This document shows positions 8,569-17,604 of a DNA stretch of 64,000 bases, one piece after another. Under the pieces are notes generated by a model. The model saw nothing but the letters and a program-made list of their open reading frames with translations, did no database searches and was not told where the DNA came from. Made by a program: the position numbers and the translations under genes. The stretch comes from Paenibacillus kribbensis (lineage in GTDB: Bacteria; Bacillota; Bacilli; Paenibacillales; Paenibacillaceae), in assembly GCF_002240415.1 (NCBI RefSeq), contig NZ_CP020028.1:4675501-4739500 (forward strand). Reading direction: 5' to 3'. The first letter of the stretch is position 1. Each line of letters opens with the position of its first letter.

Positions 8569-9198
8569 ATGAGAGTAAGTCTTAAAGAGGGTTTAGAGAA
8601 AAAAGAGAATCTATCAATGAATAAAAAGTATATAGTTTATTCTTTGGAAACCAGCAAAAATGGCGAGGAATTTTACAGAGTACAAAATGATGCCAATCAA
8701 GTTGTACCTTATCCAACCTCTTTATTTGAAATTGTATCCGATAAAGTCAACTCTGATTGGATATTGTGGAACAAGCCCAATAATAGTTCAGCGTTATTAC
8801 CAAAGCAATTTGCGTATCTAAGTTTTTGGGAGGATTATTATAATGATGAATTAGAGGCTCTAAAAATATTTAATTTAATTAAGGAACAGCTATTCCAAGA
8901 AGAATTAGAAGAAAATGAGGTGCGTGAGATTTTTGAAATAGAGAATGAGGATGAGATTACGTTCATTCTTAATGTTCTCATTAAGACAAAAGATATTAGA
9001 TTTATTAATCTAGTAATTCAATATGTAAAATCAAAATTGGAAGAAAGTAATGGAGAAGATAATACTACACTACTTGCATTTCGATATCTGAGCCTTTTCA
9101 AACAAAGTGAAGTAGAAGATTATTTCCTTTATTATTTGACGAACATTGAGTTAGGAAACGACCGATTAACTGAAGTAGTAAATGAATATTTTAGTTGA
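8569..9198 (+). CDS. candidate immunity protein for the VgrG-linked toxin
   Basis: A 209-residue acidic soluble protein whose ATG directly abuts the stop of the toxin gene, with AAAGGAG 8 nt upstream. The C-terminal half is helical and rich in Glu/Asp and Leu, like repeat-helix proteins. There is no signal peptide or membrane segment. Its position immediately after a polymorphic toxin domain is the normal place for the cognate immunity gene; that assignment is inference from context. Base composition is AT-rich like the 3' end of the toxin gene, suggesting that the toxin tail and immunity gene were exchanged together. No Pfam-type immunity family recognised. Confidence 0.55.
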   Translation: MRVSLKEGLEKKENLSMNKKYIVYSLETSKNGEEFYRVQNDANQVVPYPTSLFEIVSDKVNSDWILWNKPNNSSALLPKQFAYLSFWEDYYNDELEALKIFNLIKEQLFQEELEENEVREIFEIENEDEITFILNVLIKTKDIRFINLVIQYVKSKLEESNGEDNTTLLAFRYLSLFKQSEVEDYFLYYLTNIELGNDRLTEVVNEYFS

Positions 9199-9632
9199 AA
9201 GTACTGATTCTAATGATAATTAGGTCTCGCTTCCTGTATTCGTGCCAATCATTATTGTGGGGCTACCCAGTGCCGAATGAACCCATCATCATCCATGAAC
9301 ACATCTAACCCATGTAATATCCGTATAAAGATTTCGACATTTTGATTGTACGCACATCAAATGCTTTAATTTCATAACCTAAATAACGCTTTTCAGTTAC
9401 ATTGAACAGGGTGATTATGATCAGATACTACCATAATTGACTTGTTTTTCGTTATACTTATCACTTATTTTTTCAATATTTAAATTTATATACAAAACCA
9501 AAATTTTCTTAATGAAAAATGTATTTTTAAAGATAATTCAACTACCCTCCACACTATAAAAACAATGACTTGCCATCCCTCCCCATCAGAGTTAACATAC
9601 ACACACTCAAACAACGGGAGGGAAAATACGCT
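9199..9632. other. intergenic stretch with decayed leftward coding remnant
   Basis: No intact gene. On the minus strand around 9340-9410 a stretch reads EKRYLGYEIKAFDVRTIKMS and then breaks into stops and frameshifts, so a decayed gene fragment is likely. Family not recognised. An AT-rich segment at 9440-9560 probably holds the promoter of the next small gene. Confidence 0.3.
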
Positions 9633-9920
9633 ATGTCAAATTGGCCAGATTGGTTTCTCGAAGCATTACGCCATCGATTTTATCAATTAGAACTCGCTAA
9701 TGAACAACAGGCTTCATGTTCATCAGAGGACAAAAATCTATTCACTCAAATGAATCAGTTCAAAACCAACCAAAACGAGGATGCTCAACACCTGCTATCT
9801 GAATGGGAAGAAGCTATAGGCTATCAGCTAAGCCAGGATAAACAATCCATCTACATGGAAGGAGTAAAAGACGGGATTCGATTGATTCTTCCCGTCATAC
9901 ACTCCACAAATATTCGTTAG
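9633..9920 (+). CDS. small hypothetical protein beside the serine recombinase
   Basis: A 95-residue soluble protein (MSNWPDWFLEALRHRFYQLE at the start, ending PVIHSTNIR). The ATG at 9633 is preceded by GGGAGGG at 10 nt; a longer frame from 9570 has no ribosome site. It converges on the recombinase gene. Nothing in the sequence indicates function. The size and place would fit a small directionality or regulatory factor, but that is guesswork. Confidence 0.5.
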   Translation: MSNWPDWFLEALRHRFYQLELANEQQASCSSEDKNLFTQMNQFKTNQNEDAQHLLSEWEEAIGYQLSQDKQSIYMEGVKDGIRLILPVIHSTNIR

Positions 9921-9949
9921 CTCATTGATCGTTTCAGCCTATGATTTTT

Positions 9950-11572
9950 TTAGTCCAATATTTCATCTATGCTCATTCCACTTTTCAAGGTAAAAACAAA
10001 ATGCGCTGGTGAGAGAATCGTGATCTTCTCCACCAACGCATTAAATAGGTTATCATCAAATTGTTTCAGTATATCTTGTCGCGAGCTTAAAAGTTGAATA
10101 ATTTCATCGATTCGTTCCTTGATTTTTTCCTTCTGATCCTCTTCCTCCTCTAATTTCAGCATCTGTTGCCGTAGCTCGTTGAGTTCACTGGAAAGTCTGT
10201 TCGTCTCTTCATCGTAAACCGTCTCATCCATCTGATTTCGCAGCTTGAGATTCACTAATTCCTTCAAGTCGGATTTCAATTGTTGCATCTGTCCTTCAAT
10301 GTCCAATAGCTGTTCTTGCCCTGGTTTGCTGGAAAGTACCGATACAATATTGGCTTTCAGCGTCTTCATGAATCTTTCCTTGTTCTCATACATCCGGTTG
10401 AACAATCGTACAAACGCGGAATGTACAACTTGTTCATCGACTGCTTTAGCAGCACATGCTGCTTTACCTTCATTGACATTGGTTCGACATTGCCATACGA
10501 CCTTCTTGGATGGGTTATTGCTGTTCCAGGTTCGGCGTTTAAAAATGACTCCACAGCATCCACAATATACTTTACTGCTCAGTGCGTATTTATTGGAGTA
10601 TCTTTTGCTCTCCCCCATCACACTCCCTTTCAGCTTGGCTCTCCGTTTCTTCTCCTTTTGCACCGCTTCAAATATTTCCTTGGATACAATCGGTTCGTGG
10701 TTATCCTCTATAAAATATTGCTGCTCTTGTCCCTTATTCTTGATCCGTTTATGGGTTAGAAAGTCAACGGTTACCGTCTTTTGCTGAAGCAAGGCTCCGT
10801 AATATTTCTCATTCGTCAATATTAATGTAATCGAGGAATCCCACCATCTACTGCCTCCCGCAGCCGTTTTGATGTGGTCTCGCATCAATCCTCTAGCAAT
10901 CGCCTGATAGCTTTTGCCATCCAAATACTCCTCGTATATACGCCGCACAATCTCGGCTTCCTTCTCATTAATGACCAGTTCACCATGTTCATCCTTATCA
11001 TAGCCGAGGAAGCGGTTCGTGTTACAGAAGACTTTGCCGTTTTGGAAGCCGCGTAGTATGCCCCATCGACTGTTTTCAGAAATATTTCGACTCTCATCTT
11101 GGGCAAGGGAACTCAGGATGGTTAGCAATACCTCACCTGTGGTATCCAGTGTATTAATATTTTCTCGTTCAAAGAATACAGCCACTCCAAGACTTTTAAG
11201 TTCCCGTACATATTTCAATAAATCCAGTGTATTCCTAGCAAATCTCGAAATCGACTTAACCAGAATCAGATCCAGTTTACCGTTTCGAGCATCCTGTATC
11301 ATCCGATTAAAGTGCGTTCTATTTTTAGTGCTGGTTCCGGTGATCCCTTCATCGGCATAAATATCAGCCATTTCCCATTCCAAGTTGTTTTGAATATATT
11401 GTGTATAGTAGTTTACCTGATTGGTATAGCTCTCCTTTTGCTCCTCAGAATCGGTACTGACCCGGCAATAGGCAGCGACTTTCTTCTTTAGAATCGGTTG
11501 GATTCCCTCTACGATGTCCATCGTTTTAATGGGAACGATCACGACTTTTTTTGCGGTTGCGGCTTGTGCCAT
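9950..11572 (-). CDS. large serine recombinase (site-specific integrase)
   Basis: A 540-residue serine recombinase. The resolvase-like catalytic domain is at about 30-180: Ser39 in AYCRVST is the nucleophile, with conserved Arg residues in ISRFARNTLDL and in QDESRNISENSRWG. The recombinase domain (about 190-300) contains NKYYGALLQQKTV-like sequence. The zinc ribbon follows (CGCC near 350, with further Cys in WQCRTNVNEGKAAC), then a long coiled coil (about 425-500). Such enzymes integrate and excise phages and integrative elements between non-identical att sites. It lies at the left end of the element behind its late genes, about 5 kb from the left attachment site; the intervening toxin cassette may be a later insertion. 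A 43-codon gene precedes it. Confidence 0.93.
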   Translation of the reverse strand: MAQAATAKKVVIVPIKTMDIVEGIQPILKKKVAAYCRVSTDSEEQKESYTNQVNYYTQYIQNNLEWEMADIYADEGITGTSTKNRTHFNRMIQDARNGKLDLILVKSISRFARNTLDLLKYVRELKSLGVAVFFERENINTLDTTGEVLLTILSSLAQDESRNISENSRWGILRGFQNGKVFCNTNRFLGYDKDEHGELVINEKEAEIVRRIYEEYLDGKSYQAIARGLMRDHIKTAAGGSRWWDSSITLILTNEKYYGALLQQKTVTVDFLTHKRIKNKGQEQQYFIEDNHEPIVSKEIFEAVQKEKKRRAKLKGSVMGESKRYSNKYALSSKVYCGCCGVIFKRRTWNSNNPSKKVVWQCRTNVNEGKAACAAKAVDEQVVHSAFVRLFNRMYENKERFMKTLKANIVSVLSSKPGQEQLLDIEGQMQQLKSDLKELVNLKLRNQMDETVYDEETNRLSSELNELRQQMLKLEEEEDQKEKIKERIDEIIQLLSSRQDILKQFDDNLFNALVEKITILSPAHFVFTLKSGMSIDEILD

Positions 11573-11656
11573 AGGTGTTTCTCCCTTCGATATCTTCTTT
11601 ATACGGTCACATGGTATAATGCGTGCGGTACATCATCAAGTCCATTTCTGTCCATG

Positions 11657-11788
11657 TTATAGGCACTTGAAAGACTTTTTATTAAGCTCATCAATCGCGA
11701 TAAACTCTTCTTCTGTAATGACATGTTGTGATCTCAATTGCTTCAATAGGCTTAGACTCAGTAAATAATCAATAGATTTTCGTTGCAT
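11657..11788 (-). CDS. 43-aa SHOCT-like small protein
   Basis: An ATG frame of 43 codons with AAAGGAG about 10 nt upstream. The product (MQRKSIDYLLSL at the start) has the sequence HVITEEEFIAIDELNKK near its end, which resembles the short SHOCT motif (I-[ST]-x-E-E-[FY]...K). It lies 84 nt upstream of the serine recombinase in the same direction, and small SHOCT-like genes are common beside such recombinases. It may be a regulatory or oligomerisation partner; this is inference. Confidence 0.6.
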   Translation of the reverse strand: MQRKSIDYLLSLSLLKQLRSQHVITEEEFIAIDELNKKSFKCL

Positions 11789-11850
11789 ATGTATGTGCTC
11801 CTTTGAAATAAAAATGGCTCACCACAAAGGCAAGCCGATAGATATAAAGC

Positions 11851-13002
11851 TTAGAATAAATTCTTAAGGATAATGGTCTTTTCTATAGTAATGCTAGGAT
11901 CGCTTATTAATGTGGCAGTCAGTACAAGGGCTTTATTGTTCGCTCCACTACTGCTTCCTGCTTTTACGGTTACACTATTTCCTATGCTAGCTGTTATGCT
12001 TCCCATGATCGGAGTTGAATCATCTTGATTCTGTAGGCTCCACTCTACCGACTGGTCAAACACTTCCACTCCATGATCATAGATATGGCTGACGTATGAG
12101 GCACTTTGGCCTGTTTTGAGCATGGGATTGCCGGTAATGGCTATCGCATAGAAATGTGTTCCTGTTTCGACAACTCTCATTTCAATGGTACTTAGTACTG
12201 TTGGGTGATACGTTAGTTTCGCAGTAATACTTGCTTGTCCCAAAGCGATACCCATAACCTGACCTTGATGATCTACACTGACCACGTTCGGATCGCTTGA
12301 AATGAAAGTTATGGCTGGATTGGCTATCTCATTTCCATTATCCGTAGCGCTCACATTTAACTGTATTGTTTCGTTGAGCAGCACATGGGCTATTGTTCCC
12401 TGATTGATATGTAATGCGTATGTGTGAGCAGTCTCATACTTCCATCGGTCTGCAATGTTATTTTCCACGTCATCATAAGCTGTATTTATACTATCTAATG
12501 TGCAGCTTAACAGGATAATGCCATTCATCGTACGGTCAATTCCAACTATTTTAAACGGCTGATGAGTCATATAAAATCGTTGACTTAATGTAATACCCTT
12601 CGTATCTGTATTGTCCTGTAGACTAACCAGAATGTTACCCTCTGGCATGGAGATAACCTTACCTGTTTCCGTTGAAAACGTTCTGGCCTCCACCACAGCA
12701 TCAAACCATTTCACCTGTCCACTCCAGTTTAAAGCTAGCCGTTGATTACATTTTTTCATCCTGCCTCGACATAACTTTTCATTTTGATCCACCTGACTGG
12801 TAATTAAATAACGTTCATAACGATAGTCCACAATATCACCTGTATGTAATGGTGTTGCTACACGAATAATTTTTTCATCAGTCATTTGAATGGTATTTGT
12901 CGCATCCTGAATTAGAACAAGCTGCTTTACACTATTAATTTGCACAAGCTCTCCCTTCTCTCGTAGAAAGAAATCCAGCATCGACTCTAGGCTCCTTGTC
13001 AC
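11851..13002 (-). CDS. phage structural protein with Ig-like (Big_2) domain
   Basis: A 383-residue protein. Residues 1-190 resemble a phage head-tail or tail-adaptor protein, with beta-rich sequence such as DIVDYRYERYLI. About 195-285 form a bacterial Ig-like domain recognisable from FISSDPNVVSVDHQGQV, GIALGQASITAKL. A second beta domain ends the protein. Ig domains decorate capsids and tails of many phages and bind surface carbohydrate. The GTG start overlaps the stop of the upstream connector gene (GTGA). It is the last visible morphogenesis gene; in an ordinary tailed phage tail genes would follow, but here the recombinase region comes next. Confidence 0.65.
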   Translation of the reverse strand: MTRSLESMLDFFLREKGELVQINSVKQLVLIQDATNTIQMTDEKIIRVATPLHTGDIVDYRYERYLITSQVDQNEKLCRGRMKKCNQRLALNWSGQVKWFDAVVEARTFSTETGKVISMPEGNILVSLQDNTDTKGITLSQRFYMTHQPFKIVGIDRTMNGIILLSCTLDSINTAYDDVENNIADRWKYETAHTYALHINQGTIAHVLLNETIQLNVSATDNGNEIANPAITFISSDPNVVSVDHQGQVMGIALGQASITAKLTYHPTVLSTIEMRVVETGTHFYAIAITGNPMLKTGQSASYVSHIYDHGVEVFDQSVEWSLQNQDDSTPIMGSITASIGNSVTVKAGSSSGANNKALVLTATLISDPSITIEKTIILKNLF

Positions 13003-13289
13003 TCCTCCACCTCCAATGCAAAATCCGGCTTGCAGCGATACAGGTACAACTCCACGTAATCACTCCATTCCCTTATATCTAAAATAGTAAAGACATCCTT
13101 ACCAATTCGGACATAGCGATTCGACTGCAATAAGGATTCCACTAGTGGACAGAAAGCTCGATATGTCGTCTCCAGTATATAACCATCTTCAAATGAAAAG
13201 CTTTTACGATAGGGTTGTACATCTGCCATCATTGACCGAATAGGTATGAATTCAGCATCTAAAATTTCCAGCTTCGTATCATAGAACAT
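12999..13289 (-). CDS. phage head-tail connector/adaptor-like protein
   Basis: A 96-residue beta-rich protein in the position of a head-closure or head-tail adaptor gene, with the strand pattern FTILDIREWSDYVELYLYRC near its end. The ATG overlaps the upstream stop (TAATG) and its own stop overlaps the next GTG. The assignment rests mostly on size, order and coupling in the late operon. Confidence 0.55.
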   Translation of the reverse strand: MFYDTKLEILDAEFIPIRSMMADVQPYRKSFSFEDGYILETTYRAFCPLVESLLQSNRYVRIGKDVFTILDIREWSDYVELYLYRCKPDFALEVEE

Positions 13290-13600
13290 TAATCTGTTCC
13301 GACCTTGATTTTAGGTAGAGGAAGAGCAAGCCGGATACTTGTCGGAATTCCTGTTTCATAGGTGGCTGAGCGTTCACCTTCCTGCTTATTTATAAGTCCA
13401 ACCGAATCCCTATTTTTATAGAGATATACGGCATAATCGACCATAACATGATCGTATTCCATTGGCAGTGTTACCACATTGCAATATCCATAAATATTAC
13501 TCCTCGCTTTATTCAAATAGTGGATCAGGATATCATCCTTAGATATGTCTGTTGGTTCCAAGTTTAATAATCGTTTCAGCAAATTCATTGGTTCACTCAT
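13289..13600 (-). CDS. phage gp6-like head-tail connector
   Basis: A 103-residue helical protein. The N-terminal ILIHYLNKARSNIYGYCN segment and the following helical region resemble the gp6/gp15-type connectors that bind the portal ring after packaging. The ATG lies inside the end of the upstream gene (8-nt overlap). It belongs to the tightly coupled leftward late operon. Confidence 0.6.
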   Translation of the reverse strand: MSEPMNLLKRLLNLEPTDISKDDILIHYLNKARSNIYGYCNVVTLPMEYDHVMVDYAVYLYKNRDSVGLINKQEGERSATYETGIPTSIRLALPLPKIKVGTD

Positions 13601-13811
13601 GTACTGGCTCCTGTTCTTCCTTTACCTGTGTCTTCTCGGTACGCTTCATATTCTTGACAGTTTGAGCTTTCGTTAGAGCTGCTTCTTGCTTAGTCTCATC
13701 TGGTTGCGGTTCCTCTACTTGCTCATAATGCCCACTGGCCTGTAACCTCAACACTAACTCCTGATCTGTGACTTCCCATGTGCAGCCTGTTTCCTGATTC
13801 AAAAACCACAT
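13593..13811 (-). CDS. small phage protein, 72 aa
   Basis: Starts at the ATG at 13811 preceded by GGAGGGTGATAAG; a longer frame to 13844 has no ribosome site. The product begins MWFLNQETGCTWEVTDQELV and ends in a charged Lys/Glu-rich tail. Small proteins with an N-terminal beta hairpin and a charged tail are common between capsid and connector genes. Function unknown. Confidence 0.55.
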   Translation of the reverse strand: MWFLNQETGCTWEVTDQELVLRLQASGHYEQVEEPQPDETKQEAALTKAQTVKNMKRTEKTQVKEEQEPVHE

Positions 13812-13908
13812 CTTATCACCCTCCAAAAATGAAAATAAGGGCATCCAAAACGGACACCCCGAACGTGTTTCTTCTATTATAATGTGTTTTCATATCATCC
13901 ACTTTCAA

Positions 13909-14739
13909 TTAAGACTTATTCACTGTAAGCACGGCGAGAGCTTCAGGCTTGATACATTTGGCTCCAAACACCTGTAAACCTTTCACTGCATCTGAAAATT
14001 GTTTCTCTGGTCTGAATGCTTCCACCGAATCCACTTGCCCGGCAAACGAACTGGCACTCTTATGACCCGCAATAATTTTATACTTGGCTCCTGCGGTATT
14101 CGGCACATTGTTTGATTTATAAACCGTCATGCCATCAATATCTCCCACATAGCCTGTGCGGATGATATTTGGATCTTTGGTGAAACGAGCATCCTTCAAA
14201 AGCAAGCCATAGTACCATGCAGGAACTACTACAAATCGTTCGCTTTCCGGTACATTATTTTCGTCCAGTAATACACCCAAATCAATCAGCAAATCATAGG
14301 CTATATCTTTTGTAGGAATTATCGGCGTTGCATCGTTACCCATCGTATTCTCAGCTTTTACCTCTGTGTAAAATCCAGCAAGATACTGATCGACTACATT
14401 GGCGAGTCCATACGAAGCTTCCACGATTCCACCATCCAGTAGATTCACATTCGCTTGTGCAGCATCGACATCATCCACCTGAAAATTGAAATATTTAGCT
14501 TGATCAATCACCAGCGTCTTTTGCGTAGCATTCAGTTCCTGTGGATTACCGATTCCTGCCGCTTTATCATAATTGCCAATCGTTACTGCCCCAACGGAAT
14601 TGATTTTCACGGTGGAGCCTTGGCCTTGAATCTCACCTTCATAATCGGTGTTGACCACATTTCCATACACCAGATTCTTCTTCAGGCTTTCATTTAAACG
14701 TGCGCTCCAAATCGTAGGAATAAAATGCTGTACTGTCAT
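13909..14739 (-). CDS. phage major capsid protein
   Basis: A 276-residue protein of the P22/coat-protein-like (HK97-fold) type: HFIPTIWSARLNESLKKNLV at the start, a long EGEIQGQGSTVKINSVG strand region, and ERFVVVPAWYYGLLLKDARF in the middle. It forms the icosahedral shell. It sits directly after the DUF4355 scaffold, the usual order. GGGTGA precedes the ATG. Length is in the normal range for this group, so it looks intact. Confidence 0.85.
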   Translation of the reverse strand: MTVQHFIPTIWSARLNESLKKNLVYGNVVNTDYEGEIQGQGSTVKINSVGAVTIGNYDKAAGIGNPQELNATQKTLVIDQAKYFNFQVDDVDAAQANVNLLDGGIVEASYGLANVVDQYLAGFYTEVKAENTMGNDATPIIPTKDIAYDLLIDLGVLLDENNVPESERFVVVPAWYYGLLLKDARFTKDPNIIRTGYVGDIDGMTVYKSNNVPNTAGAKYKIIAGHKSASSFAGQVDSVEAFRPEKQFSDAVKGLQVFGAKCIKPEALAVLTVNKS

Positions 14740-14766
14740 ATTTAATCACCCTGTCCTTTTCGTTTA

Positions 14767-15384
14767 TTATTGTTTGTTTTGTAATGCTTGCTTGACTTGA
14801 TCCCAATGCTGATTAATCTCGTTGGGGGACATTCCTTTAATCGAATCCAATGTAAATGTGCTACTCGTTGAACCAGCCGGAGGGGTATATCCATCCCCTT
14901 TGAGCCGTTGCTCAACTTGATGTTGTATAGCCTGCTGTAGCGATTGTTCCAACATAACCAAATTCGCTGTCGTCGCTTCTTCATCTGCACCAACAAAAAA
15001 ATCCACTAACGGAAGTGGAAGTTTCTTCTCGGATGCTATTTTTACCGCTTGGCTAGTTAATCGTTCACGCTGCTTCTCCAGCTTCATATTTTCGACTTCG
15101 GCACGTAGCTTCTCAACTTCGATTTCTTTCTCATCCTTAGCCGGGAATCGCTTCTTGATCTCAGCATCCACTGCACTTTCCAGATGATTAGCTTTCCACG
15201 TTTCCAACGATTTAGCGAATCGTTTGTCCACGGTGCTATCGAACCAACTTTTTGCTTGCTGATTGGATTGAATGTATTGCTCTATCCCTTCTACGCTATA
15301 CGGATTCAAACCCTGAAGATACGTCTGCCATTCCTCATTCGTTTGGTTTTCTTCAATCAACTGCTTCACTTGTTCCAATTTCAT
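14767..15384 (-). CDS. phage scaffolding protein (DUF4355)
   Basis: A 205-residue, strongly helical, charged protein with a central coiled coil (about 95-130, KEIEVEKLRAEVENMKLEKQ). It ends in the family's characteristic Gly/Pro/Thr-rich stretch and a final helix (MSPNEINQHWDQVKQAL). DUF4355 proteins guide capsid assembly and are removed before packaging. AAAGGAG precedes the ATG. It lies 27 nt before the major capsid gene. Confidence 0.85.
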   Translation of the reverse strand: MKLEQVKQLIEENQTNEEWQTYLQGLNPYSVEGIEQYIQSNQQAKSWFDSTVDKRFAKSLETWKANHLESAVDAEIKKRFPAKDEKEIEVEKLRAEVENMKLEKQRERLTSQAVKIASEKKLPLPLVDFFVGADEEATTANLVMLEQSLQQAIQHQVEQRLKGDGYTPPAGSTSSTFTLDSIKGMSPNEINQHWDQVKQALQNKQ

Positions 15385-15426
15385 TTTCGTTAATCTCCTT
15401 TATTGCCCATTCGACTACGCAGAACC

Positions 15427-15791
15427 GAACACGCTTATGTATGTATTGAATTAAGCCGTTTAATGTCATGCTCAGGACAGGGATGTTACGCTTTAGGAAT
15501 CACAAAAACGAGGAAAAGGTACAAACATACCAACTCCCCACTTTTGCCTGTTTTTCAACCTTTGTTTATGCGGATTTTGGATAGCCTAAAGCGTAACACC
15601 GTAAGTCTGTATAGGTTCGAGCTTTCGAACACGCATATGTATGTTGAATTCGTTTAACGTCATATCCGATACAATGATGTTACGCATTAGAAGCCGCAAA
15701 AATGAGAAATAGGTACAAACATACTCCCTCACCATTTACGGTTGTTTTTCAACCTTAGTTTATATGGCTTTTGGATAGCCTAAAGCGTAAC
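15427..15791 (-). repeat. tandem ~194-bp repeat with two 113-bp terminal-inverted-repeat units
   Basis: Two diverged copies with a period of 194 bp lie between the scaffold and Cys-rich genes. Each contains a 113-bp unit (15485-15597 and 15679-15791) framed by GTTACGCTTTAG and CTAAAGCGTAAC. The frame is perfect in the first unit; the left end has one mismatch in the second. Flanks (GAACACGC, TATGTATG and so on) are also repeated. Terminal inverted repeats and equal length suggest a miniature mobile unit or a structured RNA. Each copy also has an 11-codon frame starting MFVP after a GGGAG-like site. Confidence 0.7.
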
Positions 15792-16172
15792 ATCGAGCCT
15801 GCTTTTTCTCATCTGGCGCATCCGTAACTTCGACTTTTCGTTCGCATTCTTATCTCTGCATTTCTCACAATATTTCTGCCGATTCGAATTTGCTGAAAAT
15901 GTAGCCCTACATTTCGGACAGTTCACCCTCGGTTGCGCTGTTTTAAATTCAGATTCTACATTCCGCTCAGATGTATATTCTCGTTCCAGCTTCTCGTCTA
16001 TGGGTAAAACTCCTTTTTCAAAATATATACAATGGGGCAGATCATCATCTTGAGCGAAAAATACACATGGGCCATCCTGTAAACAGCAATAGTTTGGGAT
16101 ACCATACTTCGCTCCGAAATAACAAGCACAATTATTCTTCACCAGCCGCTTGATCCTATTTTTATTCTGCAT
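15780..16172 (-). CDS. Cys-rich zinc-binding phage protein (Cys_rich_VLP-like)
   Basis: A 130-residue protein with two cysteine clusters. The first (C-A-C, then CC, C and C within residues 15-50) resembles the Cys_rich_VLP domain. The second (about 85-108, CPKCRATF..., YCEKC) is a zinc ribbon followed by a basic tail (SKLRMRQMRKSRL). Probably binds nucleic acid; exact role unknown. Its start overlaps the portal gene by 11 nt. Its last codons (DVTL, stop) are formed by the inverted repeat of the 113-bp unit, so the native C-terminus may have been altered by that repeat. Confidence 0.7.
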   Translation of the reverse strand: MQNKNRIKRLVKNNCACYFGAKYGIPNYCCLQDGPCVFFAQDDDLPHCIYFEKGVLPIDEKLEREYTSERNVESEFKTAQPRVNCPKCRATFSANSNRQKYCEKCRDKNANEKSKLRMRQMRKSRLDVTL

Positions 16173-17469
16173 CCGATTTCTCCTCAGCCGTACCTACTAG
16201 TCGTTGCTGCTCCGCATGAAATTTATTGAATTCCAGCTTCGGATTCTCCACAAACGGTAATAGTGCCAGTAGCGTTTCCTGAGATACGACTTGCTGCAGT
16301 TTAACGATCACATCAGCCATCCCAACCAAATCTGTCGGCAAGTTACGAGTAAACTTCACCGCGATATCCCGGTAATCGTATTGAACGCCTTCTTTAATGT
16401 GCAGAAAGGTGAAGAAGTTACGCAGACGTTGCTTGATCGCCTTTTCCATCAACGCCTCACGCATCGCCACTCTATTCTCCAAATTCAGCAGCTTGTTTCT
16501 CAGCGCTAAGGAAGACGTATTGCTGGCCCAGTTTTCATTAAAGTTAACCTGATCCATCATGTCGAAGATTTTGCGTTCAATGTTATCCAACTCATTTTTC
16601 ACAAAAGAATCGTTAATCTCCTTCGTAAGCCAACTTACCTTTCCTCCAGCCGGAACTTGAATAATGCCCATCTTCTTCATATTCAATAAATCTTCAGCTT
16701 CCAGCTTCGCATTCTCAATCACGAGATAGGCGTTGCGGTGATCTGCAATTTCATTGACCAAATCGGAATTCAATGCGTTATAGGCATCAAATAAAGAAAC
16801 CACATCATGGAAGCCACTTTTCCTCTCCGTATTGGCTGGACAGGAGATGAGTGGGACTCTTCCGAAGATGTGATTATGTTTGCCGATAAATTTTAATTCA
16901 GGTGCTTGGTTTTGCTTTATTGGATTGTGTTTATCATTGTTGCCGATTGTATAGTGTAGAATTTCATGGTCGGAATACACGTCAAGGTACACTTGCTTAT
17001 CGAATCGACGAGTAAATTTATGTAAGCCAAGTAATACATTTCGTTCTGCTGTTCCGTCTTCCAGCACATACGCATTCAAAGGAGATAATACGGTGGCTGA
17101 AAACTGTCCATCCGAGTCGATATAGTTCAATTCGTAGCTCTCACCGAATATTTCGGATTGTTTCCGAAGCTGTAGATTATGCTCCTTGTCCCAATGACTC
17201 ATATGTACGTCTATGTTATGTATGGCCTCATCCTGATCCGACTTGGACACATAGTTTACTGGCTTACCGAGCAGGTAGCCAACTTCATTATCTACGAACT
17301 TACGTGGGAAATTGAAAATGAGTTTTTGGTTGCTGCGGCTTTCTTGCATCGCATAGTTCTTGAAAATGGCATGCTGACCATTATAGTAATCTGCATATTT
17401 CTGTTTGGCTAATGCAGCCGATTGGAGTTCATTTAGACATTCTATAATGATTTGTTCCGTAATTTGCAT
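16162..17469 (-). CDS. phage portal protein (SPP1 gp6-like)
   Basis: A 435-residue portal of the SPP1 gp6 family: YADYYNGQHAIF near the start, then FPRKFVDNEVGYLLGKPVNY, and in the C-terminal half the clip/stem helices (FVKNELDNIERKIFDMMDQV; SSLALRNKLLNLENRV). The dodecameric portal occupies one capsid vertex and is the channel for DNA packaging. I chose the ATG at 17469 with GAAAGGA 9 nt upstream; a TTG six codons earlier is the alternative. Length is normal. Confidence 0.9.
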   Translation of the reverse strand: MQITEQIIIECLNELQSAALAKQKYADYYNGQHAIFKNYAMQESRSNQKLIFNFPRKFVDNEVGYLLGKPVNYVSKSDQDEAIHNIDVHMSHWDKEHNLQLRKQSEIFGESYELNYIDSDGQFSATVLSPLNAYVLEDGTAERNVLLGLHKFTRRFDKQVYLDVYSDHEILHYTIGNNDKHNPIKQNQAPELKFIGKHNHIFGRVPLISCPANTERKSGFHDVVSLFDAYNALNSDLVNEIADHRNAYLVIENAKLEAEDLLNMKKMGIIQVPAGGKVSWLTKEINDSFVKNELDNIERKIFDMMDQVNFNENWASNTSSLALRNKLLNLENRVAMREALMEKAIKQRLRNFFTFLHIKEGVQYDYRDIAVKFTRNLPTDLVGMADVIVKLQQVVSQETLLALLPFVENPKLEFNKFHAEQQRLVGTAEEKSDAE

Positions 17470-17604
17470 CTCATCGAATCCTTTCAAAAATGGGCTATGT
17501 AATTGTTGCTTAAATAAATAAAAGAACCACCTTTAATAAGATAGTTCCTTGTTGAATTAACGCGTCCCCGTTAGTTGAATCTCCTTTCACCATTGATACC
17601 TTAC

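Noticed and set aside
9890..9915. Possible second att site beside the integrase (CACTCCACA)
   Set aside because: Only nine bases shared with the rlmD repeat, within the coding end of the 95-aa gene; expected by chance.
10245..10787. Rightward 180-codon frame inside the serine recombinase
   Set aside because: Antisense to a clear recombinase gene, Cys/Ser-rich composition typical of shadow frames.
15485..15791. 11-codon MFVP frames in the 113-bp units as leader peptides
   Set aside because: Most codon differences change the amino acid and the frames are too short to judge; mentioned only as a possibility.
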